DNA from: Anaerostipes sp.
Lineage (GTDB): Bacteria > Bacillota > Clostridia > Lachnospirales > Lachnospiraceae
Length of the DNA stretch: 64,000 nucleotides
Reading direction: 5' to 3'
NCBI GenBank assembly: GCA_028704435.1
Contig: JAQWFL010000004.1
Span: forward strand, 1 to 64,000
Positions within the stretch are counted from its first letter, which is position 1; each line of letters opens with the position of its first letter. The translations under genes were made by a program, and so were the position numbers. Positions 33,562 to 43,572 of this stretch are shown piece by piece. The notes beneath the pieces are model-generated. The model was given only the letters and a program-made list of their open reading frames with translations, did no database searches and was not told the origin of the DNA.

Positions 33562-34847
33562 TCTAATACCTCCTCATAAAAACTGTAGAATTTAAGTAAT
33601 CTCATAAATGTAATTCGATCTCTCACATATGGAGACAATCTTGCTGTCTTCTTTTGATAGCTTGGATCAAATCCAAGGTCTTCTAAAGACTTAACTCCTT
33701 TTACTTTGTCTAACATTGCTGTTAATTCATCTGCCGTTGGAATCTCACGGATATATTTAATAATTTCATTTTCTTTTTTCACCAATTTTTCAGAATCTAT
33801 CTGATCCAATATATTTGGCGTATTTTCTTCTATTATTTTTTCTAACATATCTGGTTTTACAAAATATTTTTTAATTAAATCAAGTTCCACGGGCATTCTG
33901 TCTTTTACCGTATAATTTCCGGCTTCTATCATATCTGCTGCCTTATGATAAATCTTTGATGCAAGAACAAGTCCAACTCCAACTTTTTCACCATGATAGT
34001 AATCAATATAATCATTGAGAACTTCCATTTCCCATAAATGGGACATATGATGTTCTGCTCCAGATGCCGGTCTTGAATTTTCTGTCATCTGCATTGCAAG
34101 ACCAGATAACAATAGTCCATACATTAAATCTTCATATGCCTTTGTTTCACCTGTTGCAAGACCATCCAGACTCTCAATTAATGAATCTAATGCCTTATAT
34201 TCCAAGTCACAAATTCGATCACAAATATATTCATCATCCAATGCATGTGTAATTTTCCAGTCTGCAAGTGCTGTATATTTTCCAAGTAAATCTGAAACTC
34301 CAGATGCTGTTAATCGCATTGGTGCATGTTTAAAGATATCTGTATCCGCAACTACAACGATTGGCGATACAGCTGTAAAACTCTTCTTTACGCCTTTCCA
34401 TGTCATGGCTGCAACCGTAGACACAAATCCATCTACACTTGCTGCCGTTGGTACTGAGAAAAATGGAATATGCATATTGTAGGCATGATATCGTGTAATG
34501 TCATGAATCGTTCCTGAACCAACTGCTATCATTAAATCCACGTTACCAATTTTATCAAGCTGCTCTTTACAAATTTCTACACCATGTTCATTGGCATGAA
34601 GATTGTCTGGATTTAAAATAATTGTTTTTATTCCTGGCAACAAATTTTCAACTTGTTTTCCCGCTGCTTTATATGTATTTTCATCACAAATCATAGCAAG
34701 GGTTTTATATTCTCCATAGATATCTCTTTGTAAGATTTCTGGAAGCAGTTTCATCGCCCCTGCTTCAATAATAATGTCATCCACTACGATTTCATGTTTT
34801 TGTCCACATGAACAAGGTTTTGTAAATTCATTAACTTCTATTTTCAT
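33555..34847 (-). CDS. AraM/EgsA-type glycerol-1-phosphate dehydrogenase family (copy 2)
   Basis: A 430-residue paralogue of 30629-31918 with the same motifs: N-terminal [21 protein letters not shown] near 107, [18 protein letters not shown] near 180 and [13 protein letters not shown] near 263. AGGAG lies 5 nt before the ATG. It sits between the EIIC gene (15 bp) and araD (7-bp overlap), so it is embedded in the cluster 2 operon. An alditol-phosphate dehydrogenase role is inferred from context; the family-proven reaction is sn-glycerol-1-phosphate to DHAP with NAD(P). Confidence 0.88.
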   Translation of the reverse strand: MKIEVNEFTKPCSCGQKHEIVVDDIIIEAGAMKLLPEILQRDIYGEYKTLAMICDENTYKAAGKQVENLLPGIKTIILNPDNLHANEHGVEICKEQLDKIGNVDLMIAVGSGTIHDITRYHAYNMHIPFFSVPTAASVDGFVSTVAAMTWKGVKKSFTAVSPIVVVADTDIFKHAPMRLTASGVSDLLGKYTALADWKITHALDDEYICDRICDLEYKALDSLIESLDGLATGETKAYEDLMYGLLLSGLAMQMTENSRPASGAEHHMSHLWEMEVLNDYIDYYHGEKVGVGLVLASKIYHKAADMIEAGNYTVKDRMPVELDLIKKYFVKPDMLEKIIEENTPNILDQIDSEKLVKKENEIIKYIREIPTADELTAMLDKVKGVKSLEDLGFDPSYQKKTARLSPYVRDRITFMRLLKFYSFYEEVLEC

Positions 34848-34862
34848 ATTGTCTCCTCTCGT

Positions 34863-36287
34863 CTATGCTGCTTCTTCTACACTTTGATTCTTATCTGCCT
34901 GACGGTCAAGGTAAGCAATAATTTCTTTATTTTTGATTTTAAATGTTGCAAACATAACTGCATATACTACAACTGCAATGGCAATAAACACTGGATTTCC
35001 TGATAAAAATGCCAAGAACACAAATCCTAACAATGGTTTTCCTAAAATGTTAAAGCTTGTAATCATTGCTGCTCCTGCCGGAATTGCAAATCCTGCTTCA
35101 ATGGCAACCTTTGTAAATAATGGTGCTGTAAATGTACACATAAGTAATCCTAAGCTGAACCAAATCGTACCTGCAACTAAAATCTTTGACATATTTCCTT
35201 TGTATACAGCAACTAATCCTTGTACCATATATGGAATTGCTAATAAATCCACAACTGGAAGCACTTGATTTCCCGGTAAGATACAAGCAATAACAATCAT
35301 AATAGGAATTAAAAGTAATCCACTTGTTAAAGTTGCTGGTTCACCATATCCAACGGCATCATTTACTGCAATATACCATTCTCTGTCTCCTGATTTTCCC
35401 ATAAATTTTCTTGCTGCTTCTGTAATTGGTGCAAATGCCTGTGCAAACATACTTGCAATTTTAGGGAAGATTGCCATAACTGCTGCAGTTGCAACTGCAC
35501 ACTCTAAGATATCACCCCATCCGGCAATGGTTCCGATTTTATTAACACTTCCTAAAATACCAATAAACATACCTAAGATAAATCCTAATGACATAGGTTC
35601 TCCTAAGAATCCGATTTTCTTTTCAATTGATTTTGGGTTTAGTTTAATCTTGTTAAATCCAAGTAAGTTTAAGATTGGGTCGAATAAAATTGCGAAAATT
35701 GCTGGTTCTACATTGTGCATTGCAATAATTGTACAATTTGGATAGTTGTAATATTTTGACCAGCGTTTTGCTACTAATTCAGATATTAATAAACTATATA
35801 AGTTAAGTAATACCATACACGCAATTCCTAGTAAGAAGTTATGTGTTTTGAAGATAACCATAGCTCCCCAAACGATATAAGAGTAGTTATTCCATAAATC
35901 TGATGGTTGGAAAATATTTGTCCATTTTACCAGGAACAATACCGTTTGCAGTAAGATACCTAAACCTAGATAAATCATACCTGCACTGGTTGCAAAGGCT
36001 ACCACTGAAGTTGCCTGCCATCCTACATCAAATGTGTTTAACGTAACACCTGTTGCATTTGCCATAACCTTTGACATATTCTGTACCATTGGCGTAATAA
36101 TTGGTGTAAATGAGCCAAGAATTAATGTAAAGCCCATTAATGATACTCCTGCATAAAGTGCTGATAAAAATGCCTTCTGTACCTTTACTCTAAATATAAG
36201 TGCTATGATAAAGATAATAAAGGGAACAATAATTGCCGAACCAAAGTTATCAATAATTGCTTTTAAAGTTGCTAATACCGCATTCAT
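34863..36287 (-). CDS. PTS galactitol-family EIIC permease (cluster 2)
   Basis: A 474-residue polytopic EIIC of the galactitol family with about ten to twelve hydrophobic segments and a charged C-terminus (YLDRQADKNQSVEEAA). It works with the EIIB and EIIA genes just upstream. It is only partly similar to the cluster 1 EIIC. Downstream genes encode AraM-like, AraD and AraL-like enzymes, suggesting pentitol import. Confidence 0.9.
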   Translation of the reverse strand: MNAVLATLKAIIDNFGSAIIVPFIIFIIALIFRVKVQKAFLSALYAGVSLMGFTLILGSFTPIITPMVQNMSKVMANATGVTLNTFDVGWQATSVVAFATSAGMIYLGLGILLQTVLFLVKWTNIFQPSDLWNNYSYIVWGAMVIFKTHNFLLGIACMVLLNLYSLLISELVAKRWSKYYNYPNCTIIAMHNVEPAIFAILFDPILNLLGFNKIKLNPKSIEKKIGFLGEPMSLGFILGMFIGILGSVNKIGTIAGWGDILECAVATAAVMAIFPKIASMFAQAFAPITEAARKFMGKSGDREWYIAVNDAVGYGEPATLTSGLLLIPIMIVIACILPGNQVLPVVDLLAIPYMVQGLVAVYKGNMSKILVAGTIWFSLGLLMCTFTAPLFTKVAIEAGFAIPAGAAMITSFNILGKPLLGFVFLAFLSGNPVFIAIAVVVYAVMFATFKIKNKEIIAYLDRQADKNQSVEEAA

Positions 36288-36328
36288 AAAATGCCTCCTT
36301 TTTAATTCATATGTAATTTTTCAATTGA

Positions 36329-36631
36329 TTATTTTCCTACTGACTTTAATGCCTCCAAAATCTGATCAAAGAATTCATCTTCTCCCATTCCAGTAATACA
36401 CGCAAATGCATTGACTGCTGGAATTCCATACTCTCCATCTGGTAATGGACTTGTATGTGCCATAATATCAAATCTTCCTGATTGTGCTAAGTTTAATGCT
36501 TCTGTTGGTCTTGCTTCTGTTGTTGATACACTATATCCTTTTTCCCCTAATTTTTCCTTTAATTTTGCTGCTACCATTGATGATGTAACTGTTCCTGATC
36601 CACATACGGATAAAATATTTATTGCTGACAT
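36329..36631 (-). CDS. PTS EIIB component, galactitol type (cluster 2)
   Basis: A 100-residue EIIB with phosphocysteine in SVCGSGTVTSS near residue 10. It overlaps the end of the EIIA gene by 13 bp, so translation is coupled, and is followed 41 bp later by EIIC. Length is normal. Confidence 0.92.
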   Translation of the reverse strand: MSAINILSVCGSGTVTSSMVAAKLKEKLGEKGYSVSTTEARPTEALNLAQSGRFDIMAHTSPLPDGEYGIPAVNAFACITGMGEDEFFDQILEALKSVGK

Positions 36632-37113
36632 AAGACTGCCCCTTTCTCTAATTCGGATTCTTTGTCTCGAATAATTTTGATTAGTTCTTCTTTGCTTGTA
36701 ACATTTTTTACTTTCTCTAACACTTTTTGATCTTGTAACACTTGTAGAATTCTTTGTAAAAAGGTTAGATGTTCCTTTGGATCATCTACCGCCAACATGA
36801 AAATCAATTTTGCTTCGACTTTCTCATCTGTGGTTCCCATTTGGTAAAAATCAACTGATTTCTTTAAAACTCCGATTGCAACTCCCCCCTGATTTACATG
36901 CTGTCTATCAGTGTGTGGAATTGCAATCCCGATTCCTCCCATATTAATACCTGTTGGAAAATCCTTTTCTCTTTCAATCAATGCATCTATATATGTTTCT
37001 TTACAATACCCTTCCTTGATTAAAGTTTTACCTAACTTTTTAAATACTTCTGTGGAAGAATCTGCCTCAAAATCCAATAATATTAATTCGCTTTTTAAGC
37101 CTTCCCAAATCAT
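36619..37113 (-). CDS. PTS EIIA component (cluster 2)
   Basis: A 164-residue EIIA-2 domain protein; phosphohistidine in GIAIPHTDRQH near 64. It follows the regulator gene by 4 bp and overlaps EIIB. It takes phosphate from HPr for the cluster 2 system. Confidence 0.9.
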   Translation of the reverse strand: MIWEGLKSELILLDFEADSSTEVFKKLGKTLIKEGYCKETYIDALIEREKDFPTGINMGGIGIAIPHTDRQHVNQGGVAIGVLKKSVDFYQMGTTDEKVEAKLIFMLAVDDPKEHLTFLQRILQVLQDQKVLEKVKNVTSKEELIKIIRDKESELEKGAVLCQQ

Positions 37114-37117
37114 TTAG

Positions 37118-39205
37118 CTACCTCATTTCGTACTCGTATAACTTAATTGTGTCGTATATTTGTTTGCTTGAAGTTTTTGTTCTAATATCTTCACGAAACT
37201 TTTTGTTGTGAAACAAGTTAACCAGATGAAACATTGCTTTTAAGTGTGTTTCTTTATTGATTGCACTTAGGCAACATACCCATTCCACTGGATCAAATGT
37301 TTCTCTTCCAAAATCCACAGGCTTCTTGAGCCTGATTAAGCTTAATCCAACTTTTTTTGCTCCTGCATTTAGTTCTTCATGTGGTAATGCAAATCCTGGT
37401 GCAACTACAATATAAGGACCATTTTGTTCCACATTTTGAATCATTGCATCTATGTATTGCTTTTCAATTTGCCCATTTTCAAGCAGGTACTGTGCTGATT
37501 TTCGAATTGCATCTCTCCAGTCTTCACAAGGAACATCTAAGGTAATAGCTTCTTTCGGCAACAGATGGATCAGTTCTAATTCACCCTTTTGATTGAAAAA
37601 CCTTTTTACTGTGTCTTGTATTTGTTGAACTGTTTTTACTGCGTCTAATTTTCCCTCTAAAATATCCTTAACATCTTCCATAGCCTGAGTCGCCTGTATC
37701 TGCTTTTCATCTGGCAATCCTATATTTTGTTCATCTACCTGAATTGTTGCTAATTTCTCTCCAACTCGAATACAGTCTTCATCATTTAATAAAGGATTTA
37801 CCTGAATATAATCAACCTTAGCATTTTGAATTGCTACCGTAGAAATTACAATATCCACATCTTCTAAATCTACATTTTGAAGATCATGGGCTGGTATAAT
37901 ATTGACAACACGAAAATGAAAATACTTTTTAAGTCTCGCTAACAACAATTGAGAAGTTCCAATTCCTCCATTGCAGACAATTACAACCGAATAGCTGGCT
38001 CTCTCATTTTTATTTCGTTCAATTGCGGCACATATATGTACAACAATATAAGAAATTTCCACACTAGATAACTTTCTTCCAATATACCGTTCAATTACAT
38101 TGGCATTTTTTGCAACAATTTTTCTTACCTTCGGATACTTTTTTAGAACTCCTGTTACAACAAAAGACATACTGTTATCTTCAATTGCAGTTTCAAACAT
38201 GGACTCCAAGTGATTAATTAAATTCTCATAAAAAATATAATCTCCCTGCAATAAAATACCTAAATCTTTTGACACTCTGCCAATAAAATTTCTTGTAATA
38301 ACTTGCATTTTTACAATTTGATTATTACTTGTTGTCTTTTTAATGTATCTTATTTCGTTTAAAATATTAGATAGAAATTCAATCTCTGGGTTTGCTACTT
38401 TAATTTGAGAGTAAATTCCAAGCTGATTTAAAATTCCTTCTGCCATCTCATACTTACTATTTTTTTCTTCTTTCTTCGTTGTAACAAATTCACCTAAACG
38501 TATCCGATATAAAGATAATAAAAGAAAATACTTTAAACTTGAAAACGATGTATCTGTCAAAAATCTCCCATATGAATGTTCTGACATATTAATGATTTTC
38601 TCCATAGTCTCCACGTCATCTGCATCAATTCTCTTTTCATCTTTCAGACTTCCAATCAAATGATAGAACATTGGACTTTCTCTAAAAATCGTATTTTCTT
38701 TTCCTATCATTTGAAATAATAGTTTTCTCTTTTTTTCCTCTTCTCCTTCCAATAGCAATCCTTTATTAGCATGAGACATCAAATATAATTGATGTTCTTT
38801 AAAATAGCCTTTTACTTTATCTAAGTCATGAATGATTGTAGATCGACTTACAACCATAATATCTGCTATGTCTGCTAATGTTCGGTATGTATTCTCACAT
38901 GTAAGTAATATGATCATAAACATTCTTCGTTCATCCTTGGACATCTTATAAGAATATAAGTTGTCTTCCTTTAAGAACGCAGTTGCTTTTTCCACATCTT
39001 TTCCTGCGACAATTTCACCTTGTTTTCCCAAGTTTATTTCTGACAATTCATTTTTCTTCAAAAAATCATTAATTTGCACTAAATCATTCCGAATTGTCCG
39101 ACTTGAAACTTTGAATCGCTCCACCATATCATCCATAGATAACGATTGCTCATATTCTGATTTTTTAATTATCTCAGATAAGATTTCACGAGATCTCTTA
39201 TTCAT
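37118..39205 (-). CDS. BglG/MtlR-type PTS-controlled transcriptional activator (cluster 2)
   Basis: A 695-residue regulator. The start is MNKRSRE, with GAGGTG 6 nt upstream; the longer frame lacks a site. Order: helix-turn-helix (about 20-55, FKVSSRTIRNDLVQI), PRD regions (about 175-395), EIIB-like domain with VVIVCNGGIGTSQ near 418, and EIIA-2 domain with histidine in GFALPHEELN near 620. It is the first gene of its operon, unlike the cluster 1 regulator, which is last. Phosphorylation of PRDs, the EIIB cysteine and the EIIA histidine would link activity to sugar flux. Confidence 0.9.
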   Translation of the reverse strand: MNKRSREILSEIIKKSEYEQSLSMDDMVERFKVSSRTIRNDLVQINDFLKKNELSEINLGKQGEIVAGKDVEKATAFLKEDNLYSYKMSKDERRMFMIILLTCENTYRTLADIADIMVVSRSTIIHDLDKVKGYFKEHQLYLMSHANKGLLLEGEEEKKRKLLFQMIGKENTIFRESPMFYHLIGSLKDEKRIDADDVETMEKIINMSEHSYGRFLTDTSFSSLKYFLLLSLYRIRLGEFVTTKKEEKNSKYEMAEGILNQLGIYSQIKVANPEIEFLSNILNEIRYIKKTTSNNQIVKMQVITRNFIGRVSKDLGILLQGDYIFYENLINHLESMFETAIEDNSMSFVVTGVLKKYPKVRKIVAKNANVIERYIGRKLSSVEISYIVVHICAAIERNKNERASYSVVIVCNGGIGTSQLLLARLKKYFHFRVVNIIPAHDLQNVDLEDVDIVISTVAIQNAKVDYIQVNPLLNDEDCIRVGEKLATIQVDEQNIGLPDEKQIQATQAMEDVKDILEGKLDAVKTVQQIQDTVKRFFNQKGELELIHLLPKEAITLDVPCEDWRDAIRKSAQYLLENGQIEKQYIDAMIQNVEQNGPYIVVAPGFALPHEELNAGAKKVGLSLIRLKKPVDFGRETFDPVEWVCCLSAINKETHLKAMFHLVNLFHNKKFREDIRTKTSSKQIYDTIKLYEYEMR

Positions 39206-39266
39206 ATTTATCACCTCATCCTTAAATAAAGTATATCTTCTCTTGCTACATAAAAAAAGTTTGAAG

Positions 39267-39331
39267 TCTTTCAAATTTTTTGAAAAAAAATACATCCAGT
39301 ACATTTTCTTTCAAAAATCTTGAAAAAAATA
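39267..39331. promoter_or_regulatory. Two TTTCAAA-TTTGAAA repeats upstream of the cluster 2 regulator
   Basis: TTTCAAA/TTTGAAA (39269-39285) and TTTCAA/TTGAAA (39309-39325) lie in matching 25-bp contexts (39267-39292 and 39307-39331), exactly 40 bp apart, about four helical turns. They lie 60-125 bp upstream of the regulator ATG. A -10-like TATACT is present nearer the gene. Operator role is a guess; AT-rich sequence makes chance repeats easier. Confidence 0.4.
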
Positions 39332-39357
39332 GCACGAAACACTACTGTCTCGTACTA
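39322..39357 (-). terminator. Terminator of the ABC transporter operon
   Basis: Minus strand TAGTACGA (39357-39350) pairs with TCGTGCTA (39337-39330), one G-U pair, 12-nt loop, then U7. It lies 12 bp after the ATPase stop. Confidence 0.8.
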
Positions 39358-39369
39358 TTCTTATCTTCT

Positions 39370-40092
39370 CTATAATACTTTGCTTAAAAAAACTCTCGTT
39401 CTCTCTTCTTTTGAATGTTCAAATACCTCTGAAGGACTTCCTTCTTCCATGATAATTCCTTCATCCATAAAAAACACTCGATGTGCCACTTCTTGGGCAA
39501 ATCCCATCTCATGTGTTACCACAATCATGGTCATTCCTTCATGAGCAAGCTCTTTCATAACTTCTAAAACCTCTCCAACCATCTCTGGGTCAAGAGCTGA
39601 AGTTGGCTCATCAAACAACATAACTTCCGGGTTAAGTGCCAACGACCTTGCAATAGCTACACGCTGTTTTTGTCCACCTGACAGCTGGGCTGGATACATT
39701 TCTGCTTTATCTCCAACTCCAACACGATCAAGAAGTTCCATTGCTTTTACTTTGGCTTCTTCTGGTGTCATTAACTTATGACGAATGGGTGCCAATGTCA
39801 CATTTTCTAAAATTGATAAATGAGGAAATAGGTTAAAATGTTGAAATACCATTCCTACATTCTTTCTCAACTCATCTTCATTGAATCCTGGTCCACGAAG
39901 AAGGGTATCTCCAATTGTAATCTCGCCCTTTGTAGGTTCTTCTAATAAATTCAAACATCGAAGAAATGTACTCTTTCCTGAACCAGATGGTCCAATAACA
40001 CAGACACATTCCCCTTTTTTGATTTCACAATTGATTCCCTTTAATACCTCAAGTTCTCCAAAATACTTATGTAAATTATGAACGGTTATCAT
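39370..40092 (-). CDS. Polar amino acid ABC transporter, ATP-binding protein
   Basis: A 240-residue ABC ATPase. The start is MITVHNL, behind AGGAGG (spacing 10), overlapping the permease gene by 17 bp. Walker [10 protein letters not shown] near 33, Q-loop VFQHFN near 83, signature LSGGQKQR near 135 and Walker [13 protein letters not shown] near 157 are all present. GlnQ/HisP-type subgroup. It works with the permease and binding protein upstream. Confidence 0.93.
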   Translation of the reverse strand: MITVHNLHKYFGELEVLKGINCEIKKGECVCVIGPSGSGKSTFLRCLNLLEEPTKGEITIGDTLLRGPGFNEDELRKNVGMVFQHFNLFPHLSILENVTLAPIRHKLMTPEEAKVKAMELLDRVGVGDKAEMYPAQLSGGQKQRVAIARSLALNPEVMLFDEPTSALDPEMVGEVLEVMKELAHEGMTMIVVTHEMGFAQEVAHRVFFMDEGIIMEEGSPSEVFEHSKEERTRVFLSKVL

Positions 40093-40765
40093 TCTTACGT
40101 AGCCTCCTTTCAAAAGCATTCAATCCTAAGCTAAGAATTTTGATGACTACATAATAAACTACAGCACAACCAACCAATGGCATAAATGTAATGAATGTTC
40201 TAGATGCAACGAAATCTGCTGCTTTCATCAAATCTTGAATTGAAACGTATCCTAAGATTGCAGTCTCTTTTACCAATACAATAAATTCATTTCCAAGAGC
40301 TGGTAAAATATTCTTAACTGCCTGAGGAATAATAATATCCTTCATGGTTTGTCCATATGACAATCCTAAAGATCTTCCACCTTCCATCTGCCCCTGATCA
40401 ACTGCCATGATTCCAGCACGTATAATCTCAGCTACGTATGCCGCACTATTAAGTCCAAAAGTAAAAACTCCAACCCAAAATCCTGCTCTTGCCTGAAAAA
40501 CCAAGAAATACATAATCATTAATTGAACAACTGTTGGTGTTCCTCTAATAATATCAATGTATATATTTGCAATAACAGAAAGTAACGTTCTTCTTCCTTT
40601 CCTAACTGCGCTCATCTTCATAATTGCCAGTACAAGTCCTAGAACAATTCCTAGAACAACAGCTACAACTGAAACTAGAAGGGTCATTCTTAATCCCTCT
40701 AGAAACATCTTGTAGCGGTCTGCATATATAAAGACTTTATAAAAATCACTCATAAATTCACTCAT
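40076..40765 (-). CDS. Polar amino acid ABC transporter permease
   Basis: A 229-residue HisM/GlnP-type permease with five hydrophobic segments and the EAA loop [25 protein letters not shown] near 110-135. It forms the membrane channel with the ATPase. Only one permease gene is present, so it probably works as a homodimer. The binding protein gene lies 27 bp upstream. Confidence 0.92.
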   Translation of the reverse strand: MSEFMSDFYKVFIYADRYKMFLEGLRMTLLVSVVAVVLGIVLGLVLAIMKMSAVRKGRRTLLSVIANIYIDIIRGTPTVVQLMIMYFLVFQARAGFWVGVFTFGLNSAAYVAEIIRAGIMAVDQGQMEGGRSLGLSYGQTMKDIIIPQAVKNILPALGNEFIVLVKETAILGYVSIQDLMKAADFVASRTFITFMPLVGCAVVYYVVIKILSLGLNAFERRLRKNDNRS

Positions 40766-40792
40766 GCTACTGTGGTCCTTTCTATTGCACCA

Positions 40793-41557
40793 TTATTTTC
40801 CGATATATTTCTTAACTAACTTGTCGTATGTTCCGTCTGCTTTGATTGCCTTTAATTGCTTGTTAATCTCTTTTGCTAACTTTTTATTTCCTTTTTGAAC
40901 TGCAAATGCATATTGTTCTTTTGATGATTCATCTTTGATTAACTTCAATCCTTTGTTGTTCTTAACATATTCTTCTGCTGGATTGGCATCAATAACAACG
41001 GCATCAATTCCACCTTGTCTTAAAGCTACAACTGCATCTGCACCTTTTTTGTAACGTTTTACAGTTGCATTCTTAACAGTCTTATAATCTCCAGATGCTA
41101 CAAAATCACCTGTAGTTCCTTCTTGAACCCCAATCTTCTTACCATTCAAATCAGAAATCTTCTTTACCTTACTTTCATTCTTGATAATAATATATTGATT
41201 TGATGTATAATATGAATCTGTAAAATCAACAGCTTCTTTTCTTTCATCTGTTACTGTCATTCCTGCTGCGATTACATCTAAATTCTTAGATTCCATAGCT
41301 CCAACCAAAGATTTAAATTCCATATTCTCAATCTTCATCTCAGAACCAATTCTCTTACATACTTCCTGCATAATAGCCATATCAAATCCATCATATTCAC
41401 CTTTATCATTCTTGTATTCAAATGGTGGGAATTCTGCATTTGTTCCAACTTTGATTGTCTCTGGAATTTTGTTTACATCTTCCTTCTTTCCACATCCTAC
41501 AAATAACATAGAGCATACAAGAACTAATGATAACCCTGCAACTAATAACTTTTTCAT
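40793..41557 (-). CDS. Polar amino acid-binding lipoprotein
   Basis: A 254-residue family-3 solute-binding protein. The start is MKKLLVA, with AAAGGAG upstream; signal peptide ends in the lipobox FVGC near residue 22. VGTNAEFPPFEYKNDKGEYDGF and FDMAIMQEVCKRIG are family hallmarks. It is anchored outside the cell and feeds the permease and ATPase downstream. Substrate is probably a polar or cystine-like amino acid. Confidence 0.92.
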   Translation of the reverse strand: MKKLLVAGLSLVLVCSMLFVGCGKKEDVNKIPETIKVGTNAEFPPFEYKNDKGEYDGFDMAIMQEVCKRIGSEMKIENMEFKSLVGAMESKNLDVIAAGMTVTDERKEAVDFTDSYYTSNQYIIIKNESKVKKISDLNGKKIGVQEGTTGDFVASGDYKTVKNATVKRYKKGADAVVALRQGGIDAVVIDANPAEEYVKNNKGLKLIKDESSKEQYAFAVQKGNKKLAKEINKQLKAIKADGTYDKLVKKYIGK

Positions 41558-41608
41558 ATCTTTCTCCTTTTCTACTGACAATTAATTTTCTTGTTATTTA
41601 TTCTAGCT

Positions 41609-42424
41609 TTAGAATAATGGAACAACTGCTCCCTTATACTTCTCATTGATGTACTTCTTTACTGCTTCACTTTTTAGTGCCTTCATTAAAGCTTTTGTCT
41701 TTGCAGTGTCTGTCTTTCCCTTTTGAACTGCAACTACATTTCCATAGGTCTTTGCCCCAATAGACTTGGCATCTTCTACTGCAATTGCATCTTTATCAAC
41801 ACTTAAATCAGCTTCTAAAGCATAATTTCCATTGACAACTGCCAAATCTACATCCTTTAAAGAACGTGGGATTTGTGCGGCTTCAATCTCCTGAATTGCA
41901 AGTTTCTTTGGATTCTTTACAATGTCCTTCTTGGTAGCTGTTAATCCAGCACCCTTCTTCAAAGTAATCAGTCCTTCCTTTTGTAATAACAAAAGTGCTC
42001 TTGCTTCATTTGTAGTATCGTTAGGTACTGCAACAGTGGCACCAGATTTAAGTTCTGATAATTTCTTTGTTTTTCCTGGGAAGATTCCAAATGGTTCATA
42101 ATGAACGGTTCCAGCTGACACTAACTTTGTTTTCTTCTCCTCATTAAATTGATCTAAATAAGGTTTGTGCTGAAAGTAGTTGGCATCCAAATCCCCTGAA
42201 TCAAGTGCTGTATTTGGCTGTACATAATCAGAATATTCTTTAATCTCTAATGTATAACCATCTTTCTTTAATTCCTTTGCTGCCTCCTTTAAAATCTCGG
42301 CATGTGGTGACGGACTTGCTCCCACAAGTATCTTTTTGTCATCTTTACTTTTGCTAGAACCACATCCAGCCAAAGTCCCCATGCAAAGAACAACAGCTAA
42401 TAACGCTACAATCGTCTTTTTCAT
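41609..42424 (-). CDS. MetQ/NlpA-family lipoprotein
   Basis: A 271-residue MetQ-like binding protein: lipobox TLAGC near 21, then GASPSPHAEILKEA and the DANYFQHKPYLDQF and VPNDTTNEARALLLLQ segments typical of methionine-binding MetQ. No metN or metI accompanies it. It is the first gene of the operon, 51 bp before the polar amino acid-binding protein, so it may feed an MetNI encoded elsewhere or share the ABC pair here. Its promoter is not clear. Confidence 0.9.
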   Translation of the reverse strand: MKKTIVALLAVVLCMGTLAGCGSSKSKDDKKILVGASPSPHAEILKEAAKELKKDGYTLEIKEYSDYVQPNTALDSGDLDANYFQHKPYLDQFNEEKKTKLVSAGTVHYEPFGIFPGKTKKLSELKSGATVAVPNDTTNEARALLLLQKEGLITLKKGAGLTATKKDIVKNPKKLAIQEIEAAQIPRSLKDVDLAVVNGNYALEADLSVDKDAIAVEDAKSIGAKTYGNVVAVQKGKTDTAKTKALMKALKSEAVKKYINEKYKGAVVPLF

Positions 42425-42513
42425 ACTCTTTCTCCTTCTTTATTAAATTGTAAAATTCATGTTAGCTTTTCAATGTTACATCCTATAATTGTACTATCCC
42501 ATAGCCATCTTGT

Positions 42514-43560
42514 CTAGTTTTTTACTGAATTTCGAAACAATTCAAAGGCAGACGGAATCGCATAAATTCGTTCCAGATCCTTCTTGGGAATCCAAATCAT
42601 ATCCTTCATTGGCTTTGGATTCTCTAAAAATATCTTTACCCCTTTCATATGCCATTCGATGTGACTAAAAATATGAATTCCATTGTGTGTAAATTCATAC
42701 CTTGCATCTTCTAATTCATATTTTTTAAGATAATCCTTAATTTCCTCTTCAATTCCAGTCCCCTCTACGTTTGGGAATTCCCAAAGCCCTGCAAGTAATC
42801 CTTTCTTTCCTCGTTTGTGAATAAGAATTTGATCTTTTGTCTCAAATATAAAAACAATCTTATGCTCAATTCTTCTTTCTTTCTTCTTTGTCTTCACTGG
42901 AAGAAGTCCTGTCAAATCTTCTTTATAAGCTTTACACACAGTATCCCACGGACACTGGTGACAAAGTGGCTCGCCATTTGGAATACAGACCGTTGCCCCA
43001 AGTTCAATCAGTGCCTGATTAAAATCTCCAGGTCTATCTGCTGAAATCATAGGAATAATTTTCTTTGCCATCTCCTTCTTGGTCTTATCCTTTAGAATAT
43101 CTGAATCATCACCAAGTACACGGGCCATTACCCGAAGAACATTCCCATCCACCGCTGGTACTGAAACATCAAATGCAATAGAGGCAATGGCACCTGCTGT
43201 ATACATTCCAATTCCTTTTAGAGAAATAAGTTCATCATAGCTGGCTGGTATTTTTCCATTATAATTCTCCAAAATCTCATTCGCTGCTATTTTTAAATTT
43301 CTTGCCCGATTATAATAACCAAGTCCCTCCCAGAGTTTCATTAACTTATCATCATCTACGCTAGCAAGTGCATTGACATCAGGAAGTTCTTTCATAAACC
43401 GATCAAAGTATGGCTTCACTGCTTCCACCCTGGTTTGCTGAAGCATGATTTCAGAAATCCAGATTCGATATGGATTCTTATCTGCTCTCCAAGGAAGAAT
43501 TCTAGCATTGAAATCATACCAATGTAATAAACTTGCTCCCATTTCCTGTTCTTTGTTCAT
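42514..43560 (-). CDS. A/G-specific adenine DNA glycosylase
   Basis: A 348-residue MutY that removes adenine mispaired with 8-oxoguanine. Catalytic glutamate in SEIMLQQTR near 36, helix-hairpin-helix LKGIGMYTAGAI near 115 with the VDGNVLR aspartate near 137, the 4Fe-4S cysteines in CIPNGEPLCHQCPWDTVC near 192-209 (spacing 7-2-5, normal for Firmicutes), and a C-terminal NUDIX-like domain from about 230. Downstream of comF (12 bp) in the recD2-comF-mutY group. Confidence 0.95.
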   Translation of the reverse strand: MNKEQEMGASLLHWYDFNARILPWRADKNPYRIWISEIMLQQTRVEAVKPYFDRFMKELPDVNALASVDDDKLMKLWEGLGYYNRARNLKIAANEILENYNGKIPASYDELISLKGIGMYTAGAIASIAFDVSVPAVDGNVLRVMARVLGDDSDILKDKTKKEMAKKIIPMISADRPGDFNQALIELGATVCIPNGEPLCHQCPWDTVCKAYKEDLTGLLPVKTKKKERRIEHKIVFIFETKDQILIHKRGKKGLLAGLWEFPNVEGTGIEEEIKDYLKKYELEDARYEFTHNGIHIFSHIEWHMKGVKIFLENPKPMKDMIWIPKKDLERIYAIPSAFELFRNSVKN

Positions 43561-43572
43561 GCTGCTCCTTTT

